In this document: piece after piece, positions 54,567-62,988 of the stretch | Layout of the letters: every line of letters begins with the position of its first letter | How positions within the stretch are numbered: position 1 is the stretch's first letter | DNA from: Microvirga aerophila | GTDB taxonomy: Bacteria > Pseudomonadota > Alphaproteobacteria > Rhizobiales > Beijerinckiaceae | Assembly: GCF_003332305.1 (NCBI RefSeq) | Contig: NZ_QOIO01000001.1 | Span: 210,749 to 274,748, forward strand | Length of the DNA: 64,000 bases | Direction of reading: 5' to 3' | The notes under the pieces: model-generated | Databases searched by the model: none | Told to the model about the DNA's origin: nothing | Seen by the model: only the letters and a program-made list of their open reading frames with translations | Made by a program: the position numbers and the translations under genes

Positions 54567-55573
54567 CACCGGCCTCCCTTGGCGCGGCCGGACGCGAACA
54601 GCCTGTCGGTGAGCCCGCTAAGTCCCTTGGGCGCCGCGAGCACCACGGCGATCAGCAGAGCTCCGACCATGGTCATCCAGTGGAAGGGGTTGATGGAGGA
54701 TACCACGTGCTCGAACCCCATGAAGATTACCGTTCCAACAAGCGCTCCGTAAAGCGTTCCCAACCCGCCCAGCACCAGCATGACCAAAGCATTGGCGGAG
54801 AGTTCGAAGCTGACGCTGTCGAGGCCGACGACCTGCGTGGAAATCGCCGCCAATGCACCGCCCATTCCGGCGACCGCGCCTGAAATGACGAACATCTTCA
54901 GAAGGACCGGGAACACGAAAGCCCCCATGGCGCGGATGCGCACCTGGTCTTCCTTAATGCCCCGGCAGAGCATGCCGAACGGCGATGAGACGACGAACTT
55001 GAGAACGATGAAGACGAAAACCAGCAAAATCAGGCCGAAGAGATAGGCCGTCTGCCCCCAGAGATCGAACTCGAAGACGCCGAAAAGCGGGCTCGGCATC
55101 AATCCGGAAAGGCCGTCGCTGCCGCCCGTGTAGGCGGATGCCTTGTTCGCAGCCTCATGGAAGAGCTGGACGATGGCGATCGAAAGCACGAGCTGCGGCA
55201 GCCCGTGGGCCCTGAGCATGATCGTGCCCATGACGAGACCCGCTGCCGCGCCGCCAACCGCCCCGATAACGATCAGCGTCAATGGCTCGGTGACGCCGTT
55301 CACGCAAGCGATGCCCGCCGCGTATGCGCCGGCTCCGAACAGAGCCGCGTGGCCGAGCGTAGCGATTCCGCAATAGCCGACGATAAGGTCCAGGGACAGA
55401 ACCATCAGCGCGACTGCGATTACACGGGTCAGCAGCGCCAGATTGTCCGGAAACAGCCAATAACCTGCAAGGCCCGCCGCAATGATCAGGAGCACTCCTG
55501 CCACATCACGGCCAATCTGAGCCCCGGTGTGCGACGGCGCGACAAGCTTTTCCGATGGAGCGATGACCTGCAC
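54566..55573 (-). CDS. LivM-type permease of the pca-linked importer
   Basis: Inner-membrane permease, about 335 residues with eight or so helices. DLIVGYCGIATLGHAALFGAGAYAAG is the LivM signature segment. Start at GTG 55573, one nt after the livH stop, with AAGGG upstream; a TTG at 55591 inside livH is the other candidate. C-terminal GGLGTLYGALVGTVIF matches the family. Confidence 0.9.
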   Translation of the reverse strand: MQVIAPSEKLVAPSHTGAQIGRDVAGVLLIIAAGLAGYWLFPDNLALLTRVIAVALMVLSLDLIVGYCGIATLGHAALFGAGAYAAGIACVNGVTEPLTLIVIGAVGGAAAGLVMGTIMLRAHGLPQLVLSIAIVQLFHEAANKASAYTGGSDGLSGLMPSPLFGVFEFDLWGQTAYLFGLILLVFVFIVLKFVVSSPFGMLCRGIKEDQVRIRAMGAFVFPVLLKMFVISGAVAGMGGALAAISTQVVGLDSVSFELSANALVMLVLGGLGTLYGALVGTVIFMGFEHVVSSINPFHWMTMVGALLIAVVLAAPKGLSGLTDRLFASGRAKGGR

Positions 55574-55574
55574 T

Positions 55575-56438
55575 TTACTGAGCCCTTCCAAAGAAGCCGC
55601 GCGGGAACACGCAAACGATACCGATTACGGCTGCGTAGAAGAAGAAGTTGCCGAACTCCGGCATGAGATATCGTCCCGTGGTGTCGATCGCGCCGAGCAC
55701 GATGCAGGCCACCACGGCCCCGGGGATAGAACCCGCCCCGCCGACAGAGACGACCACAAGAAAGGTCACCATGTAGCGAAGGGCGTAATAGGGTTCGATA
55801 GGCAGAAACTCGGCTCCAACCACGCCGCCCAGCGCAGCCAAGCCAATGGCGATGGCGAAGCTGACGGCATAGACCACCTGAGTGCGCACGCCGAGCGCAT
55901 CGGCCATGGCGGCGTTGTCGACGGTGGCGCGGAGTTTGATGCCGAAGGCTGTCTTCTCGATCAGGAACCAAAGGCCTGTCGCAACGACGACCCCGCAGGC
56001 GATCACGAAAAGCCTGTGCGCCGAGATGGTGCGAAAGCCCACATCGACCGGCTGCGCCAGCGCTTCCGGAAGTGGAATGGTCTTCAGGGTGGGGCCGAAG
56101 AAGTAGTTCGTGATGCCGATGACGCAGAACGTGATGCCGATTGTCATCAGCACCTGGGTAAGCTCCGGACTGCCGTAAATCCGACGAAAGAGCAAACGCT
56201 CCAGAGGAATTGAGATGACAATCGTGCCCAGGATCGCGAGGGCGATCGCAATCGCGTAGCCCATCCCCAGATCCCGCGCCGCATAGGATGCGATATAGCC
56301 GGCGATCATCGCGAACGCCCCGTGGGCCAGGTTGACCACTCGCATCAGCCCCATCGTGAGCGACAGGCCAATGCAGATGATGAACAGGGCCATGCCGTAC
56401 GCGAAGGCATCGAGTCCGATACTGAGAATGGTCTGCAT
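55575..56438 (-). CDS. LivH-type permease of the pca-linked importer
   Basis: Partner permease, about 287 residues from ATG 56438. GLMRVVNLAHGAFAMIAGYIA is the LivH hallmark, and RATVDNAAMADALGVRT the cytoplasmic coupling loop; GGAGSIPGAVVACIVLG near the C-terminus. An in-frame start 24 nt earlier is open. It follows the binding-protein gene after an 87-nt gap carrying a hairpin. Confidence 0.9.
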   Translation of the reverse strand: MQTILSIGLDAFAYGMALFIICIGLSLTMGLMRVVNLAHGAFAMIAGYIASYAARDLGMGYAIAIALAILGTIVISIPLERLLFRRIYGSPELTQVLMTIGITFCVIGITNYFFGPTLKTIPLPEALAQPVDVGFRTISAHRLFVIACGVVVATGLWFLIEKTAFGIKLRATVDNAAMADALGVRTQVVYAVSFAIAIGLAALGGVVGAEFLPIEPYYALRYMVTFLVVVSVGGAGSIPGAVVACIVLGAIDTTGRYLMPEFGNFFFYAAVIGIVCVFPRGFFGRAQ

Positions 56439-56478
56439 GTGAATGTCTCGGTCAGCGGCCATCCCGATGATGGGCGAA

Positions 56479-56504
56479 GAGCGCGGCCTTGGAAAGCCGC
56501 GCTC
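56479..56504 (-). terminator. Hairpin between binding-protein gene and livH
   Basis: GAGCGCGGC (56479-56487) and GCCGCGCTC (56496-56504), 9-bp stem and 8-nt loop, 22 nt after the binding-protein stop. Likely partial terminator or stabilising stem, as at 41770. Confidence 0.6.
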
Positions 56505-56525
56505 GAGTATGGAACCTCGCAGGCT

Positions 56526-57713
56526 CTACTGAGAAGCGAGTCCCGGATCCTTTTGGTTCGGGAAGGTCTCGATTTCCTTGTTGAAGGTCTTGCCGTCCGG
56601 CCCCTTCACGACTTCGCGCAGGTAGATGTTCTCGGTGATGTGCCGGGTCTCTGCGTCGATGCTCACGGGACCGCGCGGGCTGGTCCAGGCAAGCCCCTTG
56701 ACGGCGTCGACAGCCTTCTGGGCATCCTGCTTGCCATCGGTGGCTTCGATCATCTTGTAGATGACATGCATGCCGTCATAAGCGCCGACCGACGGAAACG
56801 AGAGTTGCTCGGGCGAACCGATGGCCTTCGTGGCTGCTTCGACGAAGCGCTTGTTCTCAGGAGATTCGTGGGAGACGGCATAGTGGAACGTGGTGAGCAG
56901 CCCCAAGGCTCCGTCGCCCAAAGCCGGCAGGTCCGATTCCTGCGTCAAGTCACCCGGCGCGAAGAACTTGATGCCGGCCTGCTTCAGTCCCGTATCGTTG
57001 AACGCCTTCACGAATCCAAGCGTGGTCGGGCCGGACGGCAGGAAAGCAAAAACGCCTTCGGCGCCGGATGAGCGGACCCGCTGCATGATAGGGCTGAAGT
57101 CGTTGGTGTTGAGCGGCATCCTGATGGCTTCGACCACCTGCCCGCCGGCTGCCTCGAACGCCTTCTTGAAGGCCGCTTCCGCATCGACGCCGGGACCATA
57201 GTCACTGACGGCCGAAATGATCTTCTTGACCCCGCGGTCAACTGCGATCTTGCCCAGGGGCGTCGTGGTCTGGGCCGTGGTGAAGGACGTGCGCACGACG
57301 AGGGGCGACTGGGTCATAATGGCCGATGTCGCGGCGTTGAAGATGACCAGTGGTGCGTTGGCCTGCTTGAGCAGGGGCGTAATCGCCAGGGCGTCGGGGG
57401 TGAAATAGACGCCCCCGAGATATTGCACCTTATCCTTGACAATGAGCTCCTGCGCCAAGGCGCGGGATTGGGCGGGGTTGGCCGCCGGAAGGTCCCGATA
57501 GACGACTTCTACGGTATGGCCTTTCACGGTCTTGCCGTTGAGCGCCATATAGGCCTCGACCCCGGCCTGGAAATTCTTGCCCTGGAGAGCAAAGGGGCCG
57601 GAGAAGGGCCCGATCACTCCAACCTTGATCGTGTCGGCCGCCACGGACGCGGTGCCCGCGAGCAGCGCGCCGACAGCCGCGCCGAGAAGCTTCTTCACAG
57701 ATGACATCTTCAT
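56526..57713 (-). CDS. Liv-type periplasmic binding protein, likely for an aromatic acid
   Basis: Type I periplasmic binding protein, 395 residues, signal peptide about 1-26 (ends SVAA-D). Mature start TIKVGVIGPFSGPFALQGKNFQAG and later VSFPSVGAYDGMHVIYKMIEA fit the LivJ/aromatic-acid receptor family. GGAGGAA lies just before the ATG. First gene of the 13-gene operon ending in pcaB, so its ligand is probably protocatechuate, 4-hydroxybenzoate or a related acid (inference). Confidence 0.9.
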   Translation of the reverse strand: MKMSSVKKLLGAAVGALLAGTASVAADTIKVGVIGPFSGPFALQGKNFQAGVEAYMALNGKTVKGHTVEVVYRDLPAANPAQSRALAQELIVKDKVQYLGGVYFTPDALAITPLLKQANAPLVIFNAATSAIMTQSPLVVRTSFTTAQTTTPLGKIAVDRGVKKIISAVSDYGPGVDAEAAFKKAFEAAGGQVVEAIRMPLNTNDFSPIMQRVRSSGAEGVFAFLPSGPTTLGFVKAFNDTGLKQAGIKFFAPGDLTQESDLPALGDGALGLLTTFHYAVSHESPENKRFVEAATKAIGSPEQLSFPSVGAYDGMHVIYKMIEATDGKQDAQKAVDAVKGLAWTSPRGPVSIDAETRHITENIYLREVVKGPDGKTFNKEIETFPNQKDPGLASQ

Positions 57714-57781
57714 TTCCTCCCTGGAGCCGCTTGGCCTCTATCAGAAGGACCTGCGGTCTCCTTAGCCTTTGGTCTCATGTG

Positions 57782-57828
57782 TGTTCGCATTGCGAACATT
57801 GATAACCATAGCGAACATGAAGTACAAT
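57782..57828. promoter_or_regulatory. PcaU-like operator with overlapping opposed promoters
   Basis: TGTTCGCATTGCGAACA (57782-57798) is a perfect palindrome; GCGAACAT occurs in it (57792-57799) and again as a direct repeat at 57811-57818. Plus strand: TTGATA (57799), 18 nt, TACAAT (57823-57828) would drive iclR. Minus strand: TTGTAC (57827-57822), 17 nt, TATCAA (57804-57799) would drive the liv-pca operon. The same bases serve both. Promoters and binding are inferred. Confidence 0.75.
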
Positions 57829-57886
57829 TTGGGCCAGAGTGTCAAGGCTACCAAAGTCCATGACAGCACGGGTCTTGGGAGTATGC

Positions 57887-58666
57887 ATGGCGAATACGGA
57901 TATGGACGAGCCGACAGGTGATCGGGATTTCGTCGCCAGCCTGGAGAAGGGCCTCGCGGTGATCGAGGCCTTCGATGCAAGCCGCCCCCGGCTGACGCTG
58001 ACGGACGTGGCCAAGCTGACGGGCATCACCCGCGCGGCTGCGAGGCGGTATCTCCGCACGCTCACCAAGCTGAACTATGCGGATTTCGATGGGCGTTATT
58101 TCAGCCTGAGCCCTCGTATCCTGAGGCTTGGCTATGCCTATCTTTCCTCCACCTCGCTCTCGCTGCGCCTGCAGCCGTTCCTTGAGAAGATCTCCCAGGA
58201 AACAGGAGAATCGAGTTCAGCGGCCGTCCTGGACGGCGACGATATCGTCTACATCGCCCGCTCGGCGACCCGGCGCATCATGTCCATAGGACTCGGCGTC
58301 GGAAGCCGCCTCCCCGCCTATTGCACGTCGCTTGGCCGCGCCATCCTGGCCTACCAGACGCCAGCCGAGATCGAAGCCTATCTTGAAAGGGTCAAGCTTG
58401 AGCCGAAGACCCCGAAGACCCTGACTCAGAAATCGGACCTGCGCGCCGCGCTCGAGGCTGCCCGCCAGCAGGGCTACGCCATGGTCAGCGAAGAGCTGGA
58501 ATTCGGCCTGCAGTCCATCGCGGTGCCGCTCATCCAGAAAAACGACAAGATCACGATTGCGCTGAATATCAGCGCTCAGGCAGCCCGGGTCTCGGCCCAG
58601 GAGATGGAAGAACGCTTTCTGCCCACCTTGCGGGAGGCCAGCGAGGCTCTTCGCTACACGTTCTGA
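57887..58666 (+). CDS. pcaR: IclR-family regulator of the pca operon (PcaR/PcaU/PobR type)
   Basis: 259 residues from ATG 57887 (GGGAG upstream); GTG 57839 and ATG 57860 are in frame without a site. N-terminal winged helix (SLEKGLAVIEAFDASRPRLTLTDVAKLTGITRAAARRYL in parts) and C-terminal effector domain (GVGSRLPAYCTSLGRAILAY, SEELEFGLQSIAVPL). The YFSLSPRILRLGYAYLSS linker is typical of the PcaR/PcaU/CatR aromatic subgroup. It diverges from the liv-pca operon across the operator at 57782-57818. The symbol is by subgroup and context; ligand not proven. Confidence 0.85.
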   Translation: MANTDMDEPTGDRDFVASLEKGLAVIEAFDASRPRLTLTDVAKLTGITRAAARRYLRTLTKLNYADFDGRYFSLSPRILRLGYAYLSSTSLSLRLQPFLEKISQETGESSSAAVLDGDDIVYIARSATRRIMSIGLGVGSRLPAYCTSLGRAILAYQTPAEIEAYLERVKLEPKTPKTLTQKSDLRAALEAARQQGYAMVSEELEFGLQSIAVPLIQKNDKITIALNISAQAARVSAQEMEERFLPTLREASEALRYTF

Positions 58667-58732
58667 ACACTGACGCCCTATGCGACAATGCATCGATCGT
58701 GTTTGACCTTTGGAACAACTACATGTCGCTCT

Positions 58733-58750
58733 CGGCAGTCTAGACTGCCG
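58733..58750. repeat. 18-bp perfect palindrome
   Basis: CGGCAGTCTAGACTGCCG lies between the iclR stop and the exonuclease start. As RNA it gives a 7-bp stem with a CTAG loop. Could end iclR transcription or act as an operator; no T-tract. Confidence 0.5.
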
Positions 58751-58782
58751 CGCCGATTCGCCAGAGATTTAAAGCCCTGTTC

Positions 58783-59616
58783 ATGAACTACCTCGTCCTC
58801 GATCTCGAAACTGCCAATCCCGATTGCGCTTCCATCTGTCAGATCGGCATCGTGACGGTCGAAAACGGCGAGATCGTCGACACGATTTCGCATCTGATCG
58901 ACCCTCAGGACAGGTTCGACTACTGGAACATCAAGGTCCATGGCATCGAGCCCGATCATGTCGCCGGCTGCCCGTCTTTCTGCGATATCCTGCCGAAACT
59001 GGCCCCTCTCCTGGACGGCAAGATCATCGTGACCCACGGCTCGTTTGACCGGATTGCGATCACCAAGGCATGCCAGAGATATGACCTTCCGGTTTTCGAT
59101 GCCCTATGGCTCGACAACCAGACCGTGGTGCGCCGCACATGGCCGCAATTCGCCCGGAGGGGATATTCTCTGGGCAATCTGGCCCAGCATTTCGGAATCG
59201 AATTCCGGCATCACGACGCACTTGAGGATGCCGTTGCGACGGCTCACATCTTCCGCCGCGCCCTGTCCGAAAGCGGCCGCTCCGCAAGCGCCTGGGTGTC
59301 GGCGATCGCTGAGCGGACCCACCGTCAGCCGTCGATCCTGGTTCAAGGCGCGAGCGATGGTCCCTTTTCGGGCAAGACGGTGGTGTTCACCGGACGAATG
59401 CAGATTGCCCGCAAGGAGGCGGCCCGCAGGGCGGCCGCGCAAGGCTTCAGCGTTGGAGGGACCGTTTCTCCGGCGACCACCTTGTTATGCGTTGGCGGCG
59501 AGAGGCCCAGCCTCGGGAAGAGCGCCAAGGAGCGCGACGCGGAACGCCTCATCTCCGGAGGGCACCCGATTTCGATTGTCTCTGAGAGCGAATTTTGGCG
59601 GCTGCTCTCAGCCTGA
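58783..59616 (+). CDS. DnaQ-like 3'-5' exonuclease fused to a BRCT domain
   Basis: 277 residues. DEDDh exonuclease domain at about 1-165 with Asp7 and Glu9 (LDLETA), Asp89 (THGSFD), and His144 to Asp149 (HDALED). A BRCT domain follows (about 193-277, GKTVVFTGRM and ARRAAAQGFSVGGTVSPATTLL), as in DNA ligase A. Likely acts on nicked or replicating DNA. RNase HI follows 7 nt later, so the pair may share a repair or primer-removal job. Confidence 0.9.
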   Translation: MNYLVLDLETANPDCASICQIGIVTVENGEIVDTISHLIDPQDRFDYWNIKVHGIEPDHVAGCPSFCDILPKLAPLLDGKIIVTHGSFDRIAITKACQRYDLPVFDALWLDNQTVVRRTWPQFARRGYSLGNLAQHFGIEFRHHDALEDAVATAHIFRRALSESGRSASAWVSAIAERTHRQPSILVQGASDGPFSGKTVVFTGRMQIARKEAARRAAAQGFSVGGTVSPATTLLCVGGERPSLGKSAKERDAERLISGGHPISIVSESEFWRLLSA

Positions 59617-59623
59617 CGCTTCA

Positions 59624-60094
59624 ATGCCAGCGATTATGGGCAGCGCCCTCATCTACACCGACGGGGCCTGCATCGGCAGCGGCGGAGGATGTCCGGGCGG
59701 ATACGCGGCACTGGTTCTGCTCGATGGTCGGGAACAGATTATCATCGGCCAAAGCTTGGCCACAACCAGCTCTGCGATGGAGCTGATGGGTGTGATCAGC
59801 GCCCTGGAGGCCCTCCCGGCGCACACCCCAGCCGAGATTTACAGCGACAGCCAGTATGTGGTCATCGGGGTCACCGAGCGTCTGCCATGGTGGCGCTCCC
59901 GGGGCTGGCGCATCATCAAAGGCGGGAAACTGGCCAATAAGAACCTATGGCAGCGCCTGTCCGCGCTCCAGGAAGAGCGCTCCATTGCCTGGCATTGGCT
60001 GAAAGGCCATGCAGGAGACCCTAGGAACGAGCGCGTGCATGCCCTAGCCTATGGGCAGGCCTGCTTGGCTGCCGCCACCCGGGGCCGTGGATAA
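59624..60094 (+). CDS. rnhA: RNase HI-like protein with His in place of the fourth catalytic Asp
   Basis: Cleaves RNA in RNA-DNA hybrids. 156 residues (ATG 59624; ATG 59636 also possible). Catalytic Asp13 (YTDGAC), Glu53 (AMELMG), Asp75 (YSDSQY) and the flexible-loop His129 (KGHAGD) are kept. The position of E. coli Asp134 reads His139 (NERVHALA rather than NERCDELA). In E. coli this exchange is reported to keep activity, so it is probably functional. Coupled to the exonuclease gene upstream. Confidence 0.87.
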   Translation: MPAIMGSALIYTDGACIGSGGGCPGGYAALVLLDGREQIIIGQSLATTSSAMELMGVISALEALPAHTPAEIYSDSQYVVIGVTERLPWWRSRGWRIIKGGKLANKNLWQRLSALQEERSIAWHWLKGHAGDPRNERVHALAYGQACLAAATRGRG

Positions 60095-60186
60095 CCGAGC
60101 CAACTTGGAGGCCTGGGAAAATTTGATCGAATCATCGGGATCGGCGTTAGTCCGTTGGATCCACTCCCCTCGACAAAGGAAAAGCT

Positions 60187-60513
60187 ATGTTTACCCTCGA
60201 GATTGCCGGGACAGCAGTTGCCGTCACCAATGCGGATGAAGATCAGGCCCGGGAACTCTTTCTCAGTGAGAGCTTCAAAGAAGACCTCACGTCGTTTAAG
60301 AGCGAGGGCCGCCCCCTCTGGGATGGCTCGGCTGCCTTGACGACCAGACCCTCATCGGAAGACGAAGTCGACGCTTTCAATGAAGCCCTGGAAGAAGAGG
60401 ATGAGGACGAATACGAAGACGACGACGAAGATGACGGAGACGACGACCTTGATATCGATGTCGTCTTCCTGGTCTCTATCGACGAGATCGACGATGACGC
60501 CGCCTCAGGCTGA
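60187..60513 (+). CDS. Small acidic hypothetical protein
   Basis: 108 residues. Residues 1-55 look like a small folded domain (FTLEIAGTAVAVTNADEDQARELFLS). Residues about 57-92 are almost all Asp and Glu (EEEDEDEYEDDDEDDGDDD), then a hydrophobic strand VVFLVSIDEI. AAAGGAAAAG precedes the ATG. Its TGA overlaps the helicase ATG (TGATG), so the two are made together. The acidic arm could mimic nucleic acid or bind a basic partner such as the helicase tail. Function unknown. Confidence 0.75.
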   Translation: MFTLEIAGTAVAVTNADEDQARELFLSESFKEDLTSFKSEGRPLWDGSAALTTRPSSEDEVDAFNEALEEEDEDEYEDDDEDDGDDDLDIDVVFLVSIDEIDDDAASG

Positions 60514-62336
60514 TGCTTTTACCGGAGCCCCTCGACGCTCCACAGAAATGGTTCAGCCTCAAGAACATGCCCTTCCCTAATACAAACCCGAGCCTCGAGC
60601 GCGCCCTCGCCGATCGCGGCTATCAAGAACCGACCCCTGTTCAGGCCGCAGTGCTTCAGCCCGATGCCGAGAACAGGGATCTTCTGGTCTCGGCCCAGAC
60701 AGGCTCCGGGAAAACGGTCGCCTATGGCTTGGCCATGGCGTCGACGCTTCTCGGCGACGCGGAGCGGCTGGAGCCGCCCCAGGAGCCGCTGGCCTTGATC
60801 ATCGCGCCGACCCGCGAGCTGGCCCTTCAGGTCAACCGGGAATTGATCTGGCTCTACGGCCCCGCCGGAGCCCGGGTCGCCTCCTGCGTTGGCGGAATGG
60901 ACATTCGCCGGGAGCAGCGCGCCCTAGCGGACGGATGCCACATCGTCGTTGGAACCCCTGGCCGCCTGCGCGACCACCTGGAGCGCGGTAGGCTGGACAC
61001 CTCAAAGCTCCGCGTCGCGGTGCTCGACGAAGCCGACGAGATGCTGGATCTTGGGTTTCGCGAGGATCTTGAATTCATTCTGGACTCCACGCCCACGGAA
61101 CGGCGGACCCTTCTGTTCTCGGCGACAATCCCGAAGAACATCGCCACGTTGGCGCGGCGCTATCAGCGCGATGCAGTCCGAATCGATACCCTGGTTCAGA
61201 ACCAGCCCCATGGCGACATCGAGTACCGGGCGGTCAGGCTTGCGCCGAACGAAATCGAGCATGGCGTCGTCAACGTGCTTCGGTTCTACGAGAGCCGGGG
61301 CGCTATGGTGTTCTGCCATACCCGTGAAGCCGTCCGGCACCTGCACGCGAGTCTGGTCGAGCGGGGTTTCTCGGCTGTCGCCCTGTCGGGCGAACTGAGC
61401 CAGAATGAGCGCAGTCATGCTCTTCAGTCCCTCCGGGACGGCCGGGCCCGGGTCTGCATCGCAACCGACGTCGCCTCCCGCGGCATCGACCTGCCCGACC
61501 TGGGGCTGGTGATTCACGCCGAGCTGCCCAATGATCACGAAACGCTCCTACACCGCAGCGGCCGCACAGGCCGAGCCGGGCGCAAGGGCGTCTGCGTCAT
61601 GCTTGTTCCCTATACCCGCCGGCGCAAGGCCGAGAGGCTGGTGGACGAGGCGCGCATCGACGTGACCTGGGGTGGACCGCCATCGGCCGATGAGATCCGG
61701 CAGCGTGATCAGGAGCGCCTCCTGAAGGATCCGGTGTTCTCGGAGGAGTCGTCCGAGGACGATCTCGGCATGGCCCGTGCCCTTCTGGCCGAACGCTCGG
61801 CCGAGGAGATCGCCGTGGCCCTGGTCCGCTCCCATCGCGCCCGCCTGCCTGCTCCTGAGGAGATGTTCGACGACAGCTCATCTCGCGAAGCCCGTCCACC
61901 TCGCGACAAGCGGGAGCCCAGGGAGGACAGAGGACGGCGCGAACGTGGTCCGCGCGCCGAAACGGAGGATGCGCGCGGCGGATCCGAGGAAATGGTGTGG
62001 TTCCGCATGAGCGTGGGACGCCGCAACAACGCGGACCCGCGCTGGCTCCTTCCCATCATCTGCCGTCTTGGTCACGTGACCAAAAAGGAAATCGGGCCGA
62101 TCCGCATCTTCGACCGCGAGACCAAATTCGGAATCGTCAAATCTCACGCCAGCAAGTTCGCTTCGGCTGCGCGTAAGACCAACGACGAGGATATTCGGAT
62201 CGAGCCGGCCGAATTCGACCGGGCGGAGCCTCGCGACGCGAAGAAGGTAGCTTCAAAGGATAAGACGGGGAAGAAGTTCCCGCCTCCCGGAAAGAAGCCT
62301 AACCCTGTCCACCATGCGAAGCGCAAAGGGTCGTGA
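60513..62336 (+). CDS. DEAD-box RNA helicase (DbpA/DeaD-like)
   Basis: ATP-dependent RNA helicase, up to 607 residues. Motifs in order: Q motif EPTPVQAAVL, AQTGSGKT, PTRELALQV, GTPGRLRDH, DEADEM, SATIP, and in RecA2 VFCHT, ATDVASRGID, HRSGRTGRAG. A basic/acidic linker (about 465-495) is followed by a DbpA-type RNA-binding domain (VWFRMSVGRRNNADPRWLLPIICR) and a Lys/Pro-rich tail. ATG 60513 is coupled to the acidic gene; ATG 60567 (MPFPNTNPSLERAL) begins nearer the conserved core. Likely ribosome assembly. Confidence 0.9.
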   Translation: MLLPEPLDAPQKWFSLKNMPFPNTNPSLERALADRGYQEPTPVQAAVLQPDAENRDLLVSAQTGSGKTVAYGLAMASTLLGDAERLEPPQEPLALIIAPTRELALQVNRELIWLYGPAGARVASCVGGMDIRREQRALADGCHIVVGTPGRLRDHLERGRLDTSKLRVAVLDEADEMLDLGFREDLEFILDSTPTERRTLLFSATIPKNIATLARRYQRDAVRIDTLVQNQPHGDIEYRAVRLAPNEIEHGVVNVLRFYESRGAMVFCHTREAVRHLHASLVERGFSAVALSGELSQNERSHALQSLRDGRARVCIATDVASRGIDLPDLGLVIHAELPNDHETLLHRSGRTGRAGRKGVCVMLVPYTRRRKAERLVDEARIDVTWGGPPSADEIRQRDQERLLKDPVFSEESSEDDLGMARALLAERSAEEIAVALVRSHRARLPAPEEMFDDSSSREARPPRDKREPREDRGRRERGPRAETEDARGGSEEMVWFRMSVGRRNNADPRWLLPIICRLGHVTKKEIGPIRIFDRETKFGIVKSHASKFASAARKTNDEDIRIEPAEFDRAEPRDAKKVASKDKTGKKFPPPGKKPNPVHHAKRKGS

Positions 62337-62373
62337 GCACGGCAAACGGCCTGTATTGCCCTCTCGAACAGAG

Positions 62374-62400
62374 GAACTGGCCGGCACCGCCGGCCAGTTC
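62374..62400 (+). terminator. Helicase terminator hairpin
   Basis: GAACTGGCCGGC (62374-62385) and GCCGGCCAGTTC (62389-62400), perfect 12-bp stem with a 3-nt loop, 37 nt after the stop. Confidence 0.75.
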
Positions 62401-62850
62401 AAACAATAGACAAGTGCCACCCTTCAACAAAGGGTACGAGATGCGCGAGAAAGGTAATGCAATGTGAATGGCCTTTTGCGCTCTCACATTCGGCTCGACC
62501 ATCCGGGTGTTTGCAAAACATCAGCGTGCAGCAAGTCAGGCGAGCAAATGCGACCGATCAGGAGCGGAAGTGCTGCCGTCACCCATGACCCAACTGTTAT
62601 AGCCCCTGCAGGTAGAAATCGTTGACTCATGCCCGCGTTGGGCAGCGCTGTCGCATGCCTGCTTGGCTGCGGCAGAGACTTCTCGCGCCAGTCCTCGGGG
62701 CTGGCCTCAGGATTTGTCAAAGGTGAAGCTTGAGACGGCTTTGCTCATACGTCTGGCAGCAACGCAGATTTTAGGGATTCTGGCGCAGGTTCTCTTGATG
62801 GCTGCAACACGATTTGGTTATCTCCGGATCGCGGCCCGGGGAGGCGCAAT
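62401..62850. other. Gene-poor region
   Basis: About 450 bp after the helicase terminator. Short open frames occur on both strands but none has a ribosome site, a signal peptide or a recognisable domain. I see no repeat, RNA gene or mobile element. Confidence 0.5.
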
Positions 62851-62988
62851 ATGGACGATTTCGACGATGAGATGCCGGAGCCGCGCTCGCACCCGGCCCA
62901 AGATGCATTAGCACGGGCGAGCGCATGGTTCGGGATGCTATTCGCCTTGACCTTGCTGCTTCTCGCGGCAATCCGAATCGCGATCTGA
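62851..62988 (+). CDS. 45-residue single-helix membrane protein
   Basis: Start ATG 62851 has a near-perfect ribosome site (GGGGAGG, 6 nt before). The product has an acidic N-terminus (MDDFDDEMPEP), then one hydrophobic helix (WFGMLFALTLLLLAAIRIAI) to the C-terminal end. Probably an inner-membrane miniprotein. No neighbour explains it. The support is the ribosome site plus amphipathic layout; no family recognised. Confidence 0.6.
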   Translation: MDDFDDEMPEPRSHPAQDALARASAWFGMLFALTLLLLAAIRIAI

